Shown: positions 16,742 to 25,883, counted from the first letter of the stretch. The stretch: DNA of 56,663 nt from Phycisphaerales bacterium (GCA_022446795.1 JAKVBX010000009.1:1-56663), one strand, 5' to 3'. The notes: a model not told the origin generated them from the sequence alone. Translations and numbers: made by a program.

Positions 16742-18133
16742 TCAATGACATACGCGGCCGTAGTGGTGAAGCACGTGCAGCAGGTCCTCGATGTCAGAGG
16801 TCCCGTCCGCATTCACATCACCACCGGACTGCCCGAAGACATCGATCAGGCCCAGGACATCGCCGACATCAACGGCGGAGTCACCGGACAGGTCGCCCGG
16901 ACAACTCGGGGCCGATCCCTTCCATGAGGCCGGCAGGAGCTCGAAGTCCCACAGTCCATAGCCTGGCATCTTCGAGGAATCGGCCGACCAGTACGTGCGA
17001 AAAGCATCGTCGAACTGGCCGACGAAGTCCTTGAAGGTGTCCACCGTCGCCGGCGTGGTCTCGCCATCCCAGGTTCCGAAGACCTTCGCCGAGAGCGCAC
17101 GGTCACACGAGAACAGGAACGTGATCCTGGACAGGTCCGCCCCGGTCATGCACAACGGTGGCTCGAGTCCCCCGGTGCATTGCGGCGCATTACCCGCGAG
17201 GAGGAATCCAAGCGTCGATGGCTGGGGCGGCGAGGCCGTTGGATCCGGACAGACCAGCGTGGGCGTGCCCAGCACCGTGCTGGCCGGGTCCGCGGCATGA
17301 CCGGCAGCCTCGTAGATCTGCATCCCCGAGAACGGCGGATAGAACGGCGGATCGTGCGGTGTGTTGGAGACATCCACCACGGTCTGCGTTCCACCGGCAT
17401 AGTCCGTGCAGTTCTCCTTGTAGATCTCGTAGCACTCGAGCATGCCCCCCACCAGCGGAATGTGGTCGAAGTAGCCATCGGCGTAGTCGGGGTACGGACC
17501 CTTGGTCGTCGTCGTCCAACGGAGCATGTTGGTCGCCGACTTGTTGTCCTTGCTGATGATGATCCCGACGAAGGCTGGATCCTGGTCCCAGGTGGGCCAG
17601 AGCCCCATGAGATAGGTCTGCCAGTCCCGCAACACCACGTCATCGATCACGATGTAGTCATTGCTGCCGAAGTTCTCGTAGTTGACCGCCGCGATTCCAT
17701 TGGTCACGCCATGAGCGGCCAGGGCCTGGTTTGCTTCCATGACCCAGTGAACCGGGCGGGCCCACTGCGGAATCGTCGAACTGCCTCCCGGCCATTGCCA
17801 ACCAGCCGCGGGATAATACGGAAGCATCGAGATCGAGCCCTGGAAGGACGCCCGGATCTCCTTCACGAAGGCCAGTGACGGCGGCAGTGGATCGGACGGG
17901 TCGGCGGGCAAAACGAAACCGGCACCGGCGCCACTGGCCGCCAGGGGATCGATCAGGCGGATGACCAGGTTGCCGGTGGGCAACTTGGCATCACCGCCCC
18001 CGGTGATCCATGCCTCAAGGGCCGACCAGTCCGGCGGATCGCCTTCCACCCACATGGTCCACGAGTCCGGCGTCGTCGCCATCGTCGTCCCGCAACCGGA
18101 CAGGATCGCGGCCATCACGGCATTTCGGTACAT
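16742..18133 (-). CDS. exported protein of unknown function with dockerin-like repeats
   Basis: 463 residues. The N-terminus (MYRNAVMAAILSGCGTT) looks like a short lipoprotein signal with the Cys at 14. The body (~25-395) has many Trp, Tyr and Asp residues and motifs such as AAVNYENFGSNDYIVIDD, IIISKDNKSATNMLRW and FLFSCDRALSAKVFGTWDG; this suggests an alpha/beta domain that may resemble glycoside hydrolase barrels, but I recognise no family. The C-terminus has two dockerin-like halves (GDLSGDSAVDVGDVLGLIDVFG and GDVNADGTSDIEDLLHVLHHYG). GGGGGACC precedes the start. It is likely anchored or secreted together with the neighbouring dockerin-bearing proteins. Confidence 0.75.
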   Translation of the reverse strand: MYRNAVMAAILSGCGTTMATTPDSWTMWVEGDPPDWSALEAWITGGGDAKLPTGNLVIRLIDPLAASGAGAGFVLPADPSDPLPPSLAFVKEIRASFQGSISMLPYYPAAGWQWPGGSSTIPQWARPVHWVMEANQALAAHGVTNGIAAVNYENFGSNDYIVIDDVVLRDWQTYLMGLWPTWDQDPAFVGIIISKDNKSATNMLRWTTTTKGPYPDYADGYFDHIPLVGGMLECYEIYKENCTDYAGGTQTVVDVSNTPHDPPFYPPFSGMQIYEAAGHAADPASTVLGTPTLVCPDPTASPPQPSTLGFLLAGNAPQCTGGLEPPLCMTGADLSRITFLFSCDRALSAKVFGTWDGETTPATVDTFKDFVGQFDDAFRTYWSADSSKMPGYGLWDFELLPASWKGSAPSCPGDLSGDSAVDVGDVLGLIDVFGQSGGDVNADGTSDIEDLLHVLHHYGRVCH

Positions 18134-18194
18134 CTGGTCCCCCTTCTCGATCCACGATCAGTGTAGACCGGGATCAGCGAGGGACAACCGGAAA

Positions 18195-19205
18195 TCAGGA
18201 ACCCGTCGACGAGTGGCCGTGATGGAAGTGATGGAAGGTCTTCTCCATCTGGAAGACCTCCGGATACACCTCGTTCAGTTGGATGATCACGATCGCGAGG
18301 GTGATGATCGACAGGATGGTCGTGCTGGCCACGATCGCAGCCGTGGGCTCCACGTAGATGTGCTTCTGCTTCGCGACGCCGTACTGGCACTTGGCGGCGG
18401 CCACCGAACTGCACAGCACCACGGCGACGGTCGCGATGGGATCAAGCCCCAGCCAGTGGCACATGAACCAGGCCAGGATCGGCATCAGGATCAGCTTGAA
18501 GATCGTGGCCCCCAGGATGGGAAGCAGGTGCTTCTTGAAGACGGAGAAGTCCAGGTCGATTCCAACCGCGAACAGCGCGACAGGCGCCACGGTTGCGCCG
18601 AAGAGACTCAAGGTCGTGTCGATGGTGTCGGGCAGCTGCCACCCCGTGATCGAGATGATCACACCGACGACCATGGCGACGAAGTACGGCTGGCAGGCGG
18701 TGCTCCACAGGGACTTGAGCAGATTCTTCGTCAGTGACTGGTCCGCCTCACCATGATGGAAGTCATAGAGGAAGGACATCACCTGGAGCCCGATGATCAG
18801 GTTGATGACGCCGAGAATGCCGTAGACCGCACCGGGGCGCCCCAGGAGCATCACCAGGATCGGCAGCGCGATCATGCAGGTATTGGACAGTGAACAGGTC
18901 GCGGAGAAGTAGGACCCCTCCAGCCAGGGCATGCGGAAGATCTTCGCACAGGCCAGGGCCGCAACGAAGATGATCGTGGTGATCAGGAGGAAGGTCAGGA
19001 AGAAGGCCGCGTACGGCGCGTAGTCTTCGACAGGCTCGTTCGCCAGCGCCACGATGATCATGCTCGGAATCGCGACCTTCATCGCATATCCGATCAGGTT
19101 GTTGCTTTCGCTCCGGTTGAACTTGCCCACCACGCGAAAGAGGTACCCCGCCACGACGAACAGGAAGATCGGCAGGACGACGTTGAAAATGACATCAGAT
19201 GACAA
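18195..19205 (-). CDS. AEC-family (auxin-efflux-carrier-like) permease
   Basis: 336 residues, about ten hydrophobic helices in two halves of five, as in the auxin efflux carrier/malate permease family. The half-way loop is charged (FHHGEADQSLTKN), and the tail is His-rich (HHFHHGH). The most probable start is a TTG at 19203-19205 with AAAGGGAGGG about 6 nt upstream; reading then begins MSSDVIFNVVLPIFLFVVAG, so TM1 starts at once. An ATG 24 codons upstream overlaps the divergent lipoprotein promoter region and gives a charged N-terminus. Family members move carboxylates or amino acids in bacteria; this substrate is unknown. The His-rich tail could bind metal. Confidence 0.8.
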   Translation of the reverse strand: MSSDVIFNVVLPIFLFVVAGYLFRVVGKFNRSESNNLIGYAMKVAIPSMIIVALANEPVEDYAPYAAFFLTFLLITTIIFVAALACAKIFRMPWLEGSYFSATCSLSNTCMIALPILVMLLGRPGAVYGILGVINLIIGLQVMSFLYDFHHGEADQSLTKNLLKSLWSTACQPYFVAMVVGVIISITGWQLPDTIDTTLSLFGATVAPVALFAVGIDLDFSVFKKHLLPILGATIFKLILMPILAWFMCHWLGLDPIATVAVVLCSSVAAAKCQYGVAKQKHIYVEPTAAIVASTTILSIITLAIVIIQLNEVYPEVFQMEKTFHHFHHGHSSTGS

Positions 19206-19309
19206 TGAAAACCCTCCCTTTGGCGGTCTTGTGGAGCACGATACCCCATCTTGGCGACGCTCGTCGCGGGCTGTCATCCCCTCGCGTCAGGGTCACATAC
19301 CATGGCCAC

Positions 19310-19771
19310 ATGAACATCACCGCACGCTTCATGGCGACCCTTGTCGCCATCACGCTTCTTGCCTGCTGCGACAACTCCGGCCCCGTCGAGCAGGATGCCG
19401 ATCCCGTCGAGGCCACGGTGGCGATCAACCCGATCGTCAACCAGGAGTGGCTCGTAGGAAGCTGGGGATGCGCCCTGCGACAGTCACTTGACTGGATGGG
19501 TGGCAGTTGGGTGTTCCGGGCGGACGGCACCTATGAATCGAGAATCGGCTCCCGCGGCGAACGTGGCTACCTGCGCATCGCCACCGGAACCTGGACCCTT
19601 GACGGCGATCGAATCACCGTCATACCGACCCAGGTCACCCCCACCCGGGAGGCCGACGCCGTCGGGCAGGCGGTATCGCTTCCGATCGAGGACGCGACCG
19701 AGCGAACATTCGTCAGCCGATGGGACAATGCCAGCATGACGATGTTGCGACAATCAACTCCGTCGCCCTAG
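19310..19771 (+). CDS. small lipoprotein, function unknown
   Basis: 153 residues. Signal peptide MNITARFMATLVAITLLACCDNSG with a lipobox (LLAC). The mature part has a beta-rich pattern of the lipocalin-like or META-like kind (LVGSWGCA... WVFRADGTYESR... GTWTLDGDRITVIP), as in short exported proteins that report a fit to SGTW repeats; this is resemblance only. The stop codon shares the palindrome CTAG with the stop of the convergent metalloprotease gene (4-nt overlap). No operon partner on the + strand. Confidence 0.7.
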   Translation: MNITARFMATLVAITLLACCDNSGPVEQDADPVEATVAINPIVNQEWLVGSWGCALRQSLDWMGGSWVFRADGTYESRIGSRGERGYLRIATGTWTLDGDRITVIPTQVTPTREADAVGQAVSLPIEDATERTFVSRWDNASMTMLRQSTPSP

Positions 19772-21930
19772 ACGGGCCACACGCCGACCACCGCCAGCAG
19801 GTCATTGATATCCACGACCTGGTTGCCATCGACATCACCCTGGCAAGGCGAGTCGCATGGACCCCAGACATTCAGGATCAACAGGATGTCATCCATGGTG
19901 ATGGCACCATCACCGTTGACGTCCTCGGGCACCTGCACCTCGTGAGACCATCGGTCAGCCGACACGACCTGCTTCTCCAGGCCATTGCCCGCGATGCTCA
20001 CGATGCACCCCGCCCCGCCGCCACGTTCAAAGAACTCGACGCGAACCTCATGCCGACCCGCTGCCAGCAGGATGCTCCCGCCGATCTCGACCATGCCATG
20101 CAGGCCGTCATTGTCCACGAGGAGTTCATCGCCGACATACAGCCGTGAACCATCATCGGAGTTGACGTACAACGTGTAGGTGCCCGTGACCGGGATCTCG
20201 ATGAACCCGTCGAAGACCGCTCCGACATCGTTGGACAGGCCCGAGCCGGCGAAGTTGCCACCCGTCGAGGGATAGTCCACCAGCCCGACGATCTCCTCCC
20301 CGATGGGATCGAGCAGATCGAAGTCCGGAAGGACCGAGGGATTGTCGAGCGCGTAGTACCGCGCCCGGGCGCCCGCCTCGACCCAGGACGGGGTATCGGC
20401 CGGGCGCGGATAGATGAACTGGACCACCACGCCGGCAAGATCCTCCTGCCCGCTGCCATCGACCATGATGTACTGGAACAGGTCGCCTGCCATGTCCCCA
20501 CCCGGCGGCGTGTACCGAAGAATCGCCTCCGAGGGGTCCGCTCCGATCATCTCGATCGTCCCGCCGTAATACGACAACGGATCGTGACTGACAATGGCCG
20601 GGACGGAACAGTCATTGGTGTAGTCATTCGCCAGCACATCGATGTCAATGACATCACCCGCGAACGCCGCCACCTGGTCGATGCCCGCCACCGGTGGCGA
20701 ACCATCGCCGCCCAGTTCACAGCCGACATTGGCCAGGTAGTTCTCGATCGTGATCTGGATGGTGGGATGAAAGGACATGACCATGTTGGAGAGACCACCA
20801 TCACAGAGATGGCAGTAGCTCATGATGGTCCCGCCCCAGGCATCGCTGCAGTCACCGTTGCCACATCCATCAATGGGCGGCGAATAGTCGTGGGTGTGAC
20901 CCGTGCCGCAGTTGTGACCGGTTTCATGCGAGACCACCATCAGGTCCCAGTTGTTGCCATTGTTGTCCTCGATGGGCAGGGGAAAGGACCCACCGAGGTT
21001 GCCCGAGACCGCGTAGCCATAGTCGCTGCACACGGCACCGACATAGGCGACACCGCCCCCGAGCCCCTGGCCGCTGAACATGTGCGCGAGATGGCGATCG
21101 ACGGTGTCCATGTTGGCATTCCAGTACGACTGGAACTCGACCAGCTGATCACTGGAACTGCCACCGCTCCAGGGATCTGTTGAATCCGCCCAGAGCGACA
21201 GGTAGCTGATCTGGGCACCGACATCGAGATCCTCGATGTAGATGCTCGCCATGGCCCCCACCAGGGTCGCCGCGTACTCGCCGCTGGCGTCGGTGTTGCC
21301 GCCGAAGAGATTGCCGGTGAACTGCCAGTCGGTCTCGATGGCCAGCCGAAGTCGCGGCGGACAGTCCTCGCTGATCCCGCGGCCGGCCGGGTTCGCCGCC
21401 GGCATACCGGGAACGGGGATCGCCTCGCAACCGACGTCCACCCAGTTCATCATCGCCGGATCGACCGCATCAAGGTCGTAGACGGCCGTCCAGCCATCGG
21501 TCATGTGCCGGGCCATGACATGCGTGCGGCCACGGTGACGAATGAGTCCGTTGGTGGTGTGCTGGCCAAAGGCCAGGAAGACCTGCGAAGTGGGGTCATC
21601 GACGATGGTCCCGCGCAACAGGACGACGTCGGGGCGATCGGCGTCCTCCTGGATTCGTTCACCATCGGGCCCGGTCCTGGAGATGACCACCCGGGCTTCC
21701 GGCGTGAAGGCATCGAAGCGGACGAGTTCCAGGTCGACGGCCTGGCCCGGGGCCAGGGGCATGTCCACGAATCGAATCGACTCCCCCATGCCCAGGTCGG
21801 GCAGACCCCCGCGGTCCATGGAGAGGGCCACGCCGTTGAATCGAGCCACGGCGGGCGGCGTCTCGTCCGCGACCTCGATGGAAAACTCGCCCGGAAAGGC
21901 AATCAGCAACGCCAGCACGCCGGTGAACAT
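19768..21930 (-). CDS. secreted metzincin-type metalloprotease with PA14-like domain and dockerin-like tail
   Basis: 720 residues. After a short signal peptide (MFTGVLALLIAFPGEFS), an N-terminal propeptide-like region (~20-190) leads to a protease domain with HETGHNCGTGH (335-345), i.e. the full HExxHxxGxxH zinc motif, followed by a Met-turn (TIMSYCH, Met ~370). Then comes an Ig/cadherin-like segment, a PA14-like domain (YVGDELLVDNDGLHG, carbohydrate-binding in other proteins), and two dockerin-like halves (VNGDGAITMDDILLILNVWG; VDGNQVVDINDLLAVVGVW). It is a close relative of the lipoprotein protease at 22782-24497. The order suggests an extracellular, matrix-directed protease. Confidence 0.88.
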   Translation of the reverse strand: MFTGVLALLIAFPGEFSIEVADETPPAVARFNGVALSMDRGGLPDLGMGESIRFVDMPLAPGQAVDLELVRFDAFTPEARVVISRTGPDGERIQEDADRPDVVLLRGTIVDDPTSQVFLAFGQHTTNGLIRHRGRTHVMARHMTDGWTAVYDLDAVDPAMMNWVDVGCEAIPVPGMPAANPAGRGISEDCPPRLRLAIETDWQFTGNLFGGNTDASGEYAATLVGAMASIYIEDLDVGAQISYLSLWADSTDPWSGGSSSDQLVEFQSYWNANMDTVDRHLAHMFSGQGLGGGVAYVGAVCSDYGYAVSGNLGGSFPLPIEDNNGNNWDLMVVSHETGHNCGTGHTHDYSPPIDGCGNGDCSDAWGGTIMSYCHLCDGGLSNMVMSFHPTIQITIENYLANVGCELGGDGSPPVAGIDQVAAFAGDVIDIDVLANDYTNDCSVPAIVSHDPLSYYGGTIEMIGADPSEAILRYTPPGGDMAGDLFQYIMVDGSGQEDLAGVVVQFIYPRPADTPSWVEAGARARYYALDNPSVLPDFDLLDPIGEEIVGLVDYPSTGGNFAGSGLSNDVGAVFDGFIEIPVTGTYTLYVNSDDGSRLYVGDELLVDNDGLHGMVEIGGSILLAAGRHEVRVEFFERGGGAGCIVSIAGNGLEKQVVSADRWSHEVQVPEDVNGDGAITMDDILLILNVWGPCDSPCQGDVDGNQVVDINDLLAVVGVWPV

Positions 21931-22134
21931 GGAATCGAAGACCTCCTGCGTTCATTCTAGAACAGGCAGGCAGGTGGTCAAACCGCAGGATGGTGTGAAA
22001 AATCGACTCGCCGACCCTTGATCGGACCCGCTGCACCGCCCCTGCTTCCATTCATGAAGGAACCCGGGCTCGGACGATGACCGTCAGGAACTGCCGCCGA
22101 AGTGAACACCCCCCGACCCCACGGAGCTTGAACC

Positions 22135-22287
22135 ATGGAAGCCTCAGGCAACAAGTCCTGCTCGTCACGCAAGGGCGTCTTCTGCTGGATCTTCGCCATC
22201 GCCCATATCGCTGCCCTGACCTGCATCGCCACGGCCCTCTGGCAGATCTGGCATGTCCTCAAGGACACGCCCACCGGCCTGAACTGA
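22135..22287 (+). CDS. 50-aa single-pass membrane protein, unknown function
   Basis: Too short to be picked up by usual length cut-offs. ATG at 22135 is preceded by CGGAG at about 6 nt; the 50 codons read MEASGNKSCSSRKG, then a hydrophobic stretch of about 25 residues (VFCWIFAIAHIAALTCIATALW), then a short charged tail ending TGLN. The codon third positions are mainly G or C, as for genuine genes here. It lies between the minus-strand metalloprotease promoter region and a small minus-strand ORF, with which it converges 21 nt apart. Function unknown. Confidence 0.55.
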   Translation: MEASGNKSCSSRKGVFCWIFAIAHIAALTCIATALWQIWHVLKDTPTGLN

Positions 22288-22308
22288 TATCGGCAGCAGC
22301 AGCGAGGC

Positions 22309-22512
22309 CTACGCTCGACCGAAGCGGTTGTCTCTCGGGGGCAACTCCGGGGTTCCCGGCTTCATGCTCACCGCGGGTTCAGTGCCCAACTTCAACGGCT
22401 CGGATTGAGCCAGGAGCGACAAGGGCTCCAGGACCGGACACCTCACGTCGCCGGTCTGGACCGACCACTTTCCTGCTGTCCGCGGCTTTCGGTCTCGAGT
22501 AACTCCATTCAT
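22309..22512 (-). CDS. 67-aa protein with strong ribosome site, unknown function
   Basis: A near-perfect Shine-Dalgarno (GAAGGAGG) stands about 7 nt before the ATG. The 67 codons are GC-rich in the third position. The product is soluble, Pro-rich (KPGTPELPPRDN) and has one Cys; no membrane segment or known motif. Three small hairpins are possible just upstream (22533-22591). It could be a leader peptide or small regulator, or a conserved hypothetical protein. Comparison with other Phycisphaerae would decide whether the frame is conserved. Confidence 0.4.
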   Translation of the reverse strand: MNGVTRDRKPRTAGKWSVQTGDVRCPVLEPLSLLAQSEPLKLGTEPAVSMKPGTPELPPRDNRFGRA

Positions 22513-22532
22513 CAGACTGCCTCCTTCGCCTC

Positions 22533-22591
22533 TCGCGTTGTCCAGCGCGACCCTATCACGGGTCGAGTCTCAAACCGCAAGAAACTGCGGT
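22533..22591 (-). promoter_or_regulatory. possible structured 5' leader of the 67-aa gene
   Basis: On the minus strand: ACCGCA gtttct TGCGGT (22574-22591), then CGACCC gtgata GGGTCG (22548-22565), then TCGCG ... CGCGA (22533-22550). The second and third helices share bases 22548-22550 and so exclude each other. The last helix ends about 9 nt before the Shine-Dalgarno. Stems are only 5-6 bp, so this is tentative. The remaining non-coding stretch up to 22781 (about 190 nt) shows only the promoter candidate below. Confidence 0.25.
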
Positions 22592-22693
22592 AAGTCCATG
22601 CTGCGACAGCCCGCAACCACAATCAGACACGGGCCACATCAACGCATCGCCAGACTCCGATGATCCAACGGATGTTGAACTGCGGCCAAATGG

Positions 22694-22721
22694 TTGTGCC
22701 AAGCCTGGACGGTCTTATTCT
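22694..22721 (+). promoter_or_regulatory. putative promoter of the lipoprotein metalloprotease gene
   Basis: TTGTGC (22694-22699), 16-nt spacer, TATTCT (22716-22721), 60 nt before the ATG at 22782. Plausible sigma70-like match (4 of 6 in the -10 box); no further support. Confidence 0.3.
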
Positions 22722-22781
22722 GTAGTTGCAACCTTGCACCCGAGCTCCTTGTGGGGATTCATCACGAGATAGGAGCCATCC

Positions 22782-24497
22782 ATGTCGAATGCGCGTTCCG
22801 CCGCGGCCCTGTTGCCGCTGACTCTTGCCCTGTGCGGTTGTGTCCCCGAGAACGAACCAAACGACTCCCCGTTCGAAGCCATGGAGAATCCACTGCACCA
22901 GGAACTGGTCGCTTCCAACCTCAATGGATTCAACGGCCTTCTTGGAACTTCATCAGATCGAGACTACTGGTGGGTGATGCCCGAGATCGGCCGCCAGCCC
23001 GACAACTCAGCCATGCTGGTCGTCACCACGCAACCATCGCCGCTCAAGGCCATGGATACCCGCGATGATCTTCCACCCGGCGCCGTACAGCTCTCCTTTG
23101 ATCGTGAGCAGTACGAACGAATCAAGCGACTGTCGGATCAGTTCGGCCAGGTTCACCTTACGGATTTCGCACTGGACCAGGACACTCGTGCTGAATTGCT
23201 CTTGAAACCGGCGCCGATACTGGCACCCGACGCGACCATCGTGGTCGCCAGGAGCACCAATGGCGTCGTGGAAGAACGAGAAGTCGCCACCCCGGACACG
23301 CTGCTGCTGAAGGGATGGGTCAAGGGATCAGAGGACTCCCAGGTCTTCCTGGCCATATCACCACTGGGAACAAACGGCTGGATCAATGCCGATGGCACCT
23401 CCTGGCTCGTCAGCACGGCCCATGGTGCCGAAGGTCCCCGGACGATCTGCAGAGCGCCGGCCGACAATCCTGACAAGAAGCCCATATCGAGCACCTTCGA
23501 GTGCAATGTCCGGCGTATCCCCGGGCAGGAGATCAAGACCACCATCCCTTCCCGCGGAGGAATGGGCACCCCTCGCCGATATGACGTCGCGATTGACACG
23601 GACACTCAATACCTCGACCTGTTCCAGGGGCAGGAGCAGGTGGCCATTGCCTATGCCATGGCCAATATCGGCGCCGCGAACATCGTCTTTGCGGACACGA
23701 ATGCGTCGCTCCAGATCAGCTACATGAGGCTCTGGGAAGACGAGGATCCATGGCCATTCGATGACACAGATGGAATGCTGGCTGGCATCCAGTATGTCTG
23801 GAACGCCTCGATGAGCCATATCGATCGGGACTTGACCGTGGCCCTGTGCGGACCCCTGACCGGAGGCGGAGTGGCCTGGCAAGACAGCATCTGCGACCAA
23901 CAGTACGCCTATGCCGTCATCGGCAACATCAACGGCTATTTCTCCTATGACGTCTTCCCTCAGTCACCGGACCAGGGCGGCGATGCCGCCAACTGGGACT
24001 GTTCAACCATCACGCATGAGATCGGACATGTGTTCGGCGCGATCCACACGCATGAGATAGATCCGCCGGTTGACGACTGTGGAAATGGAGACTGCAGTTC
24101 ACCCATCAGCACCGTCATGAGCTACTGCCATCTCTGCGAGGGCGGCGAGGCCAACCTGCAGATGCTCTTCTGCCAGGAGAACAGGGATAGCATCAACAAC
24201 TTTGTCTACAACTGGGGCCAGTGCGGCGACCCGGTCGCGGCACCGAAGACATACGTGGTCACCAGCTTCTTCATGGAGGACACCCGGTTCAGCTGGCAGT
24301 GGCAGCGCGTGCTCTATTACGACGGGTTCCAGGAGAACATCGTCACCGAGACGATCCAGCAGACGTCCATGGACTGCGCCAAGGAAGGCGGCTGCGTCGA
24401 GGTCGACTTCATCACGTATGACCCGCGGTATCCATACCTGTTCCGGGTTACCGGTACGACCCCGGGATACGCCCTGATGTACTCCGCCCCGGAGTAG
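22782..24497 (+). CDS. metzincin-type metalloprotease lipoprotein, no dockerin
   Basis: 571 residues. The N-terminus (LPLTLALCGC) gives a lipoprotein-type signal with Cys ~20, then an acidic EPNDSPFEAME linker. The N-terminal ~230 residues resemble the propeptide of its paralog at 19768-21930. The zinc site HEIGHVFGAIH (412-422) is a complete HExxHxxGxxH, and VMSYCH provides the Met-turn (Met ~446). The stretch GNGDCS...SYCHLC is almost shared with the paralog. Unlike the paralog, it ends after a ~110-residue beta-rich C-terminal part without PA14 or dockerin motifs. A ribosome site GATAGGAG precedes the start. Likely an outer-envelope-bound protease. Confidence 0.88.
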   Translation: MSNARSAAALLPLTLALCGCVPENEPNDSPFEAMENPLHQELVASNLNGFNGLLGTSSDRDYWWVMPEIGRQPDNSAMLVVTTQPSPLKAMDTRDDLPPGAVQLSFDREQYERIKRLSDQFGQVHLTDFALDQDTRAELLLKPAPILAPDATIVVARSTNGVVEEREVATPDTLLLKGWVKGSEDSQVFLAISPLGTNGWINADGTSWLVSTAHGAEGPRTICRAPADNPDKKPISSTFECNVRRIPGQEIKTTIPSRGGMGTPRRYDVAIDTDTQYLDLFQGQEQVAIAYAMANIGAANIVFADTNASLQISYMRLWEDEDPWPFDDTDGMLAGIQYVWNASMSHIDRDLTVALCGPLTGGGVAWQDSICDQQYAYAVIGNINGYFSYDVFPQSPDQGGDAANWDCSTITHEIGHVFGAIHTHEIDPPVDDCGNGDCSSPISTVMSYCHLCEGGEANLQMLFCQENRDSINNFVYNWGQCGDPVAAPKTYVVTSFFMEDTRFSWQWQRVLYYDGFQENIVTETIQQTSMDCAKEGGCVEVDFITYDPRYPYLFRVTGTTPGYALMYSAPE

Positions 24498-24509
24498 GAA
24501 CAGCAGCGA

Positions 24510-25883
24510 TCATGATGCTCCGGTGGTTCGCCGCCGGAGCATCCCGATCGTGATCGCCAGCCCCAGGGCGGCCGCGATCGCGGACAACAGGAATCCAAGC
24601 CGAACACCAGCAGACTCGCCCACCGTGGTCTTGGGATAGAGATCGATGAGCATGGCGATGATGACGATCATCGTGTTGCCACTCATGACGACCAGGGTCA
24701 GGATCGTGCCACTGGCCAACCCGACCTTCTCATCGGGCAACTCCTTGATGGCCCCGGCCTGGGGCATCGACCACGCCAGGGCACAGCCGATACCGGCCAC
24801 GATCATGCCGATCGCCAGCCCCACCGCCTGGTCCGTCACGACCAGGAGAACCAGCCCGATCGCCTGGAACCCAAGACCTGCCCAGGTCAGCACCACTGTT
24901 CCCAGCCGCCGCTCAGCCATCGGTGCGAGAAAACTCGTGACCGCGACTGAACCACTGAGGAACAGGAAGAAGAGCCCGGCATACAGGACGTCATAGCCCA
25001 GCACCAACTGCAACTGCAGCGTGGCGCCAAAGACCAGGCCGCACCAGGCCGCGTTTCCGAGCAGCCCACCTATGGAAAACCCGAGGTACCGGCGGTTCCG
25101 GAACAACCGCACATCGATGATCGGAGATTTCAGCCAGAGCTCCAGGATCACGAAGAGGATCATCAGGACGGCCCCGCCAGCGGTCATCAACACCCAGGCC
25201 CATGCCGGCCAGTGCGGTATTCGATCGATCCCGACGGACAACGTACTGATGCCCACCAGCAGCAGGATGATGCCACCGACATCAAGTCGCCCCGCGGCCT
25301 GGGGGTCCCGTGACTCCCGGGCAAAGACCAGGACCATCAGGAACGCGATGGCGCAGATGGGCACGTTCACGAAGAAGATCCACCGCCAACTCAGGACCTC
25401 GGTCAGGAATCCCCCCATGACCGGACCCAGCGCCGCGCCAAACATGGCGACTCCCGTCAGCAGGGCGATGTTGCGACCCAGGCGTTCCTTGCTGCTGGCA
25501 TTGCCCACGACGGCCGTGGCCAGCGGGAACAGCAGACCACCACCGATTCCCAGCACCACCCGGGCCACGACCACCATCGTCGCGGTGGTGGACAGCGCCA
25601 CCCAGACGGACACGCCCGCGAAGATGACGATCCCCGTGAGCAGCAACTTCTTGCGACCATACCGATCACCAAGTGGACCGGCGATCGCCAGGAAGGCACA
25701 GAACGTGAGGACGTAGCCGGTGATGACCCACTGGAGATCAATGGGCCGGACATCGAGGTCCTTGGCCATCGGTGGCAAGGCCACCGCAACCGACCACCAA
25801 TCCGCGGTGACGATGAACTGGGAAAGACCCGCGGCAATCAGCAGGAGCATTCCATGCCGCGGCGTTGATTTCGGTTCACTCAT
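24510..25883 (-). CDS. EmrB/QacA-type (DHA2) MFS drug/metabolite exporter
   Basis: 457 residues with about fourteen hydrophobic helices. Motif A is clear after TM2 (GPLGDRYGRKKLLLTG), and the TM5 region has the drug-antiporter signature G.VMGGFLTEVLSWRWIFFVNVPI. This places it in the 14-helix DHA2 (H+:drug antiporter) family of the inner membrane. It stands alone, convergent with the metalloprotease (12 nt apart) and upstream of a sugar epimerase gene on the same strand (34 nt). No MFP or outer-membrane partner gene is adjacent. The exported substrate is unknown. Confidence 0.88.
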   Translation of the reverse strand: MSEPKSTPRHGMLLLIAAGLSQFIVTADWWSVAVALPPMAKDLDVRPIDLQWVITGYVLTFCAFLAIAGPLGDRYGRKKLLLTGIVIFAGVSVWVALSTTATMVVVARVVLGIGGGLLFPLATAVVGNASSKERLGRNIALLTGVAMFGAALGPVMGGFLTEVLSWRWIFFVNVPICAIAFLMVLVFARESRDPQAAGRLDVGGIILLLVGISTLSVGIDRIPHWPAWAWVLMTAGGAVLMILFVILELWLKSPIIDVRLFRNRRYLGFSIGGLLGNAAWCGLVFGATLQLQLVLGYDVLYAGLFFLFLSGSVAVTSFLAPMAERRLGTVVLTWAGLGFQAIGLVLLVVTDQAVGLAIGMIVAGIGCALAWSMPQAGAIKELPDEKVGLASGTILTLVVMSGNTMIVIIAMLIDLYPKTTVGESAGVRLGFLLSAIAAALGLAITIGMLRRRTTGAS

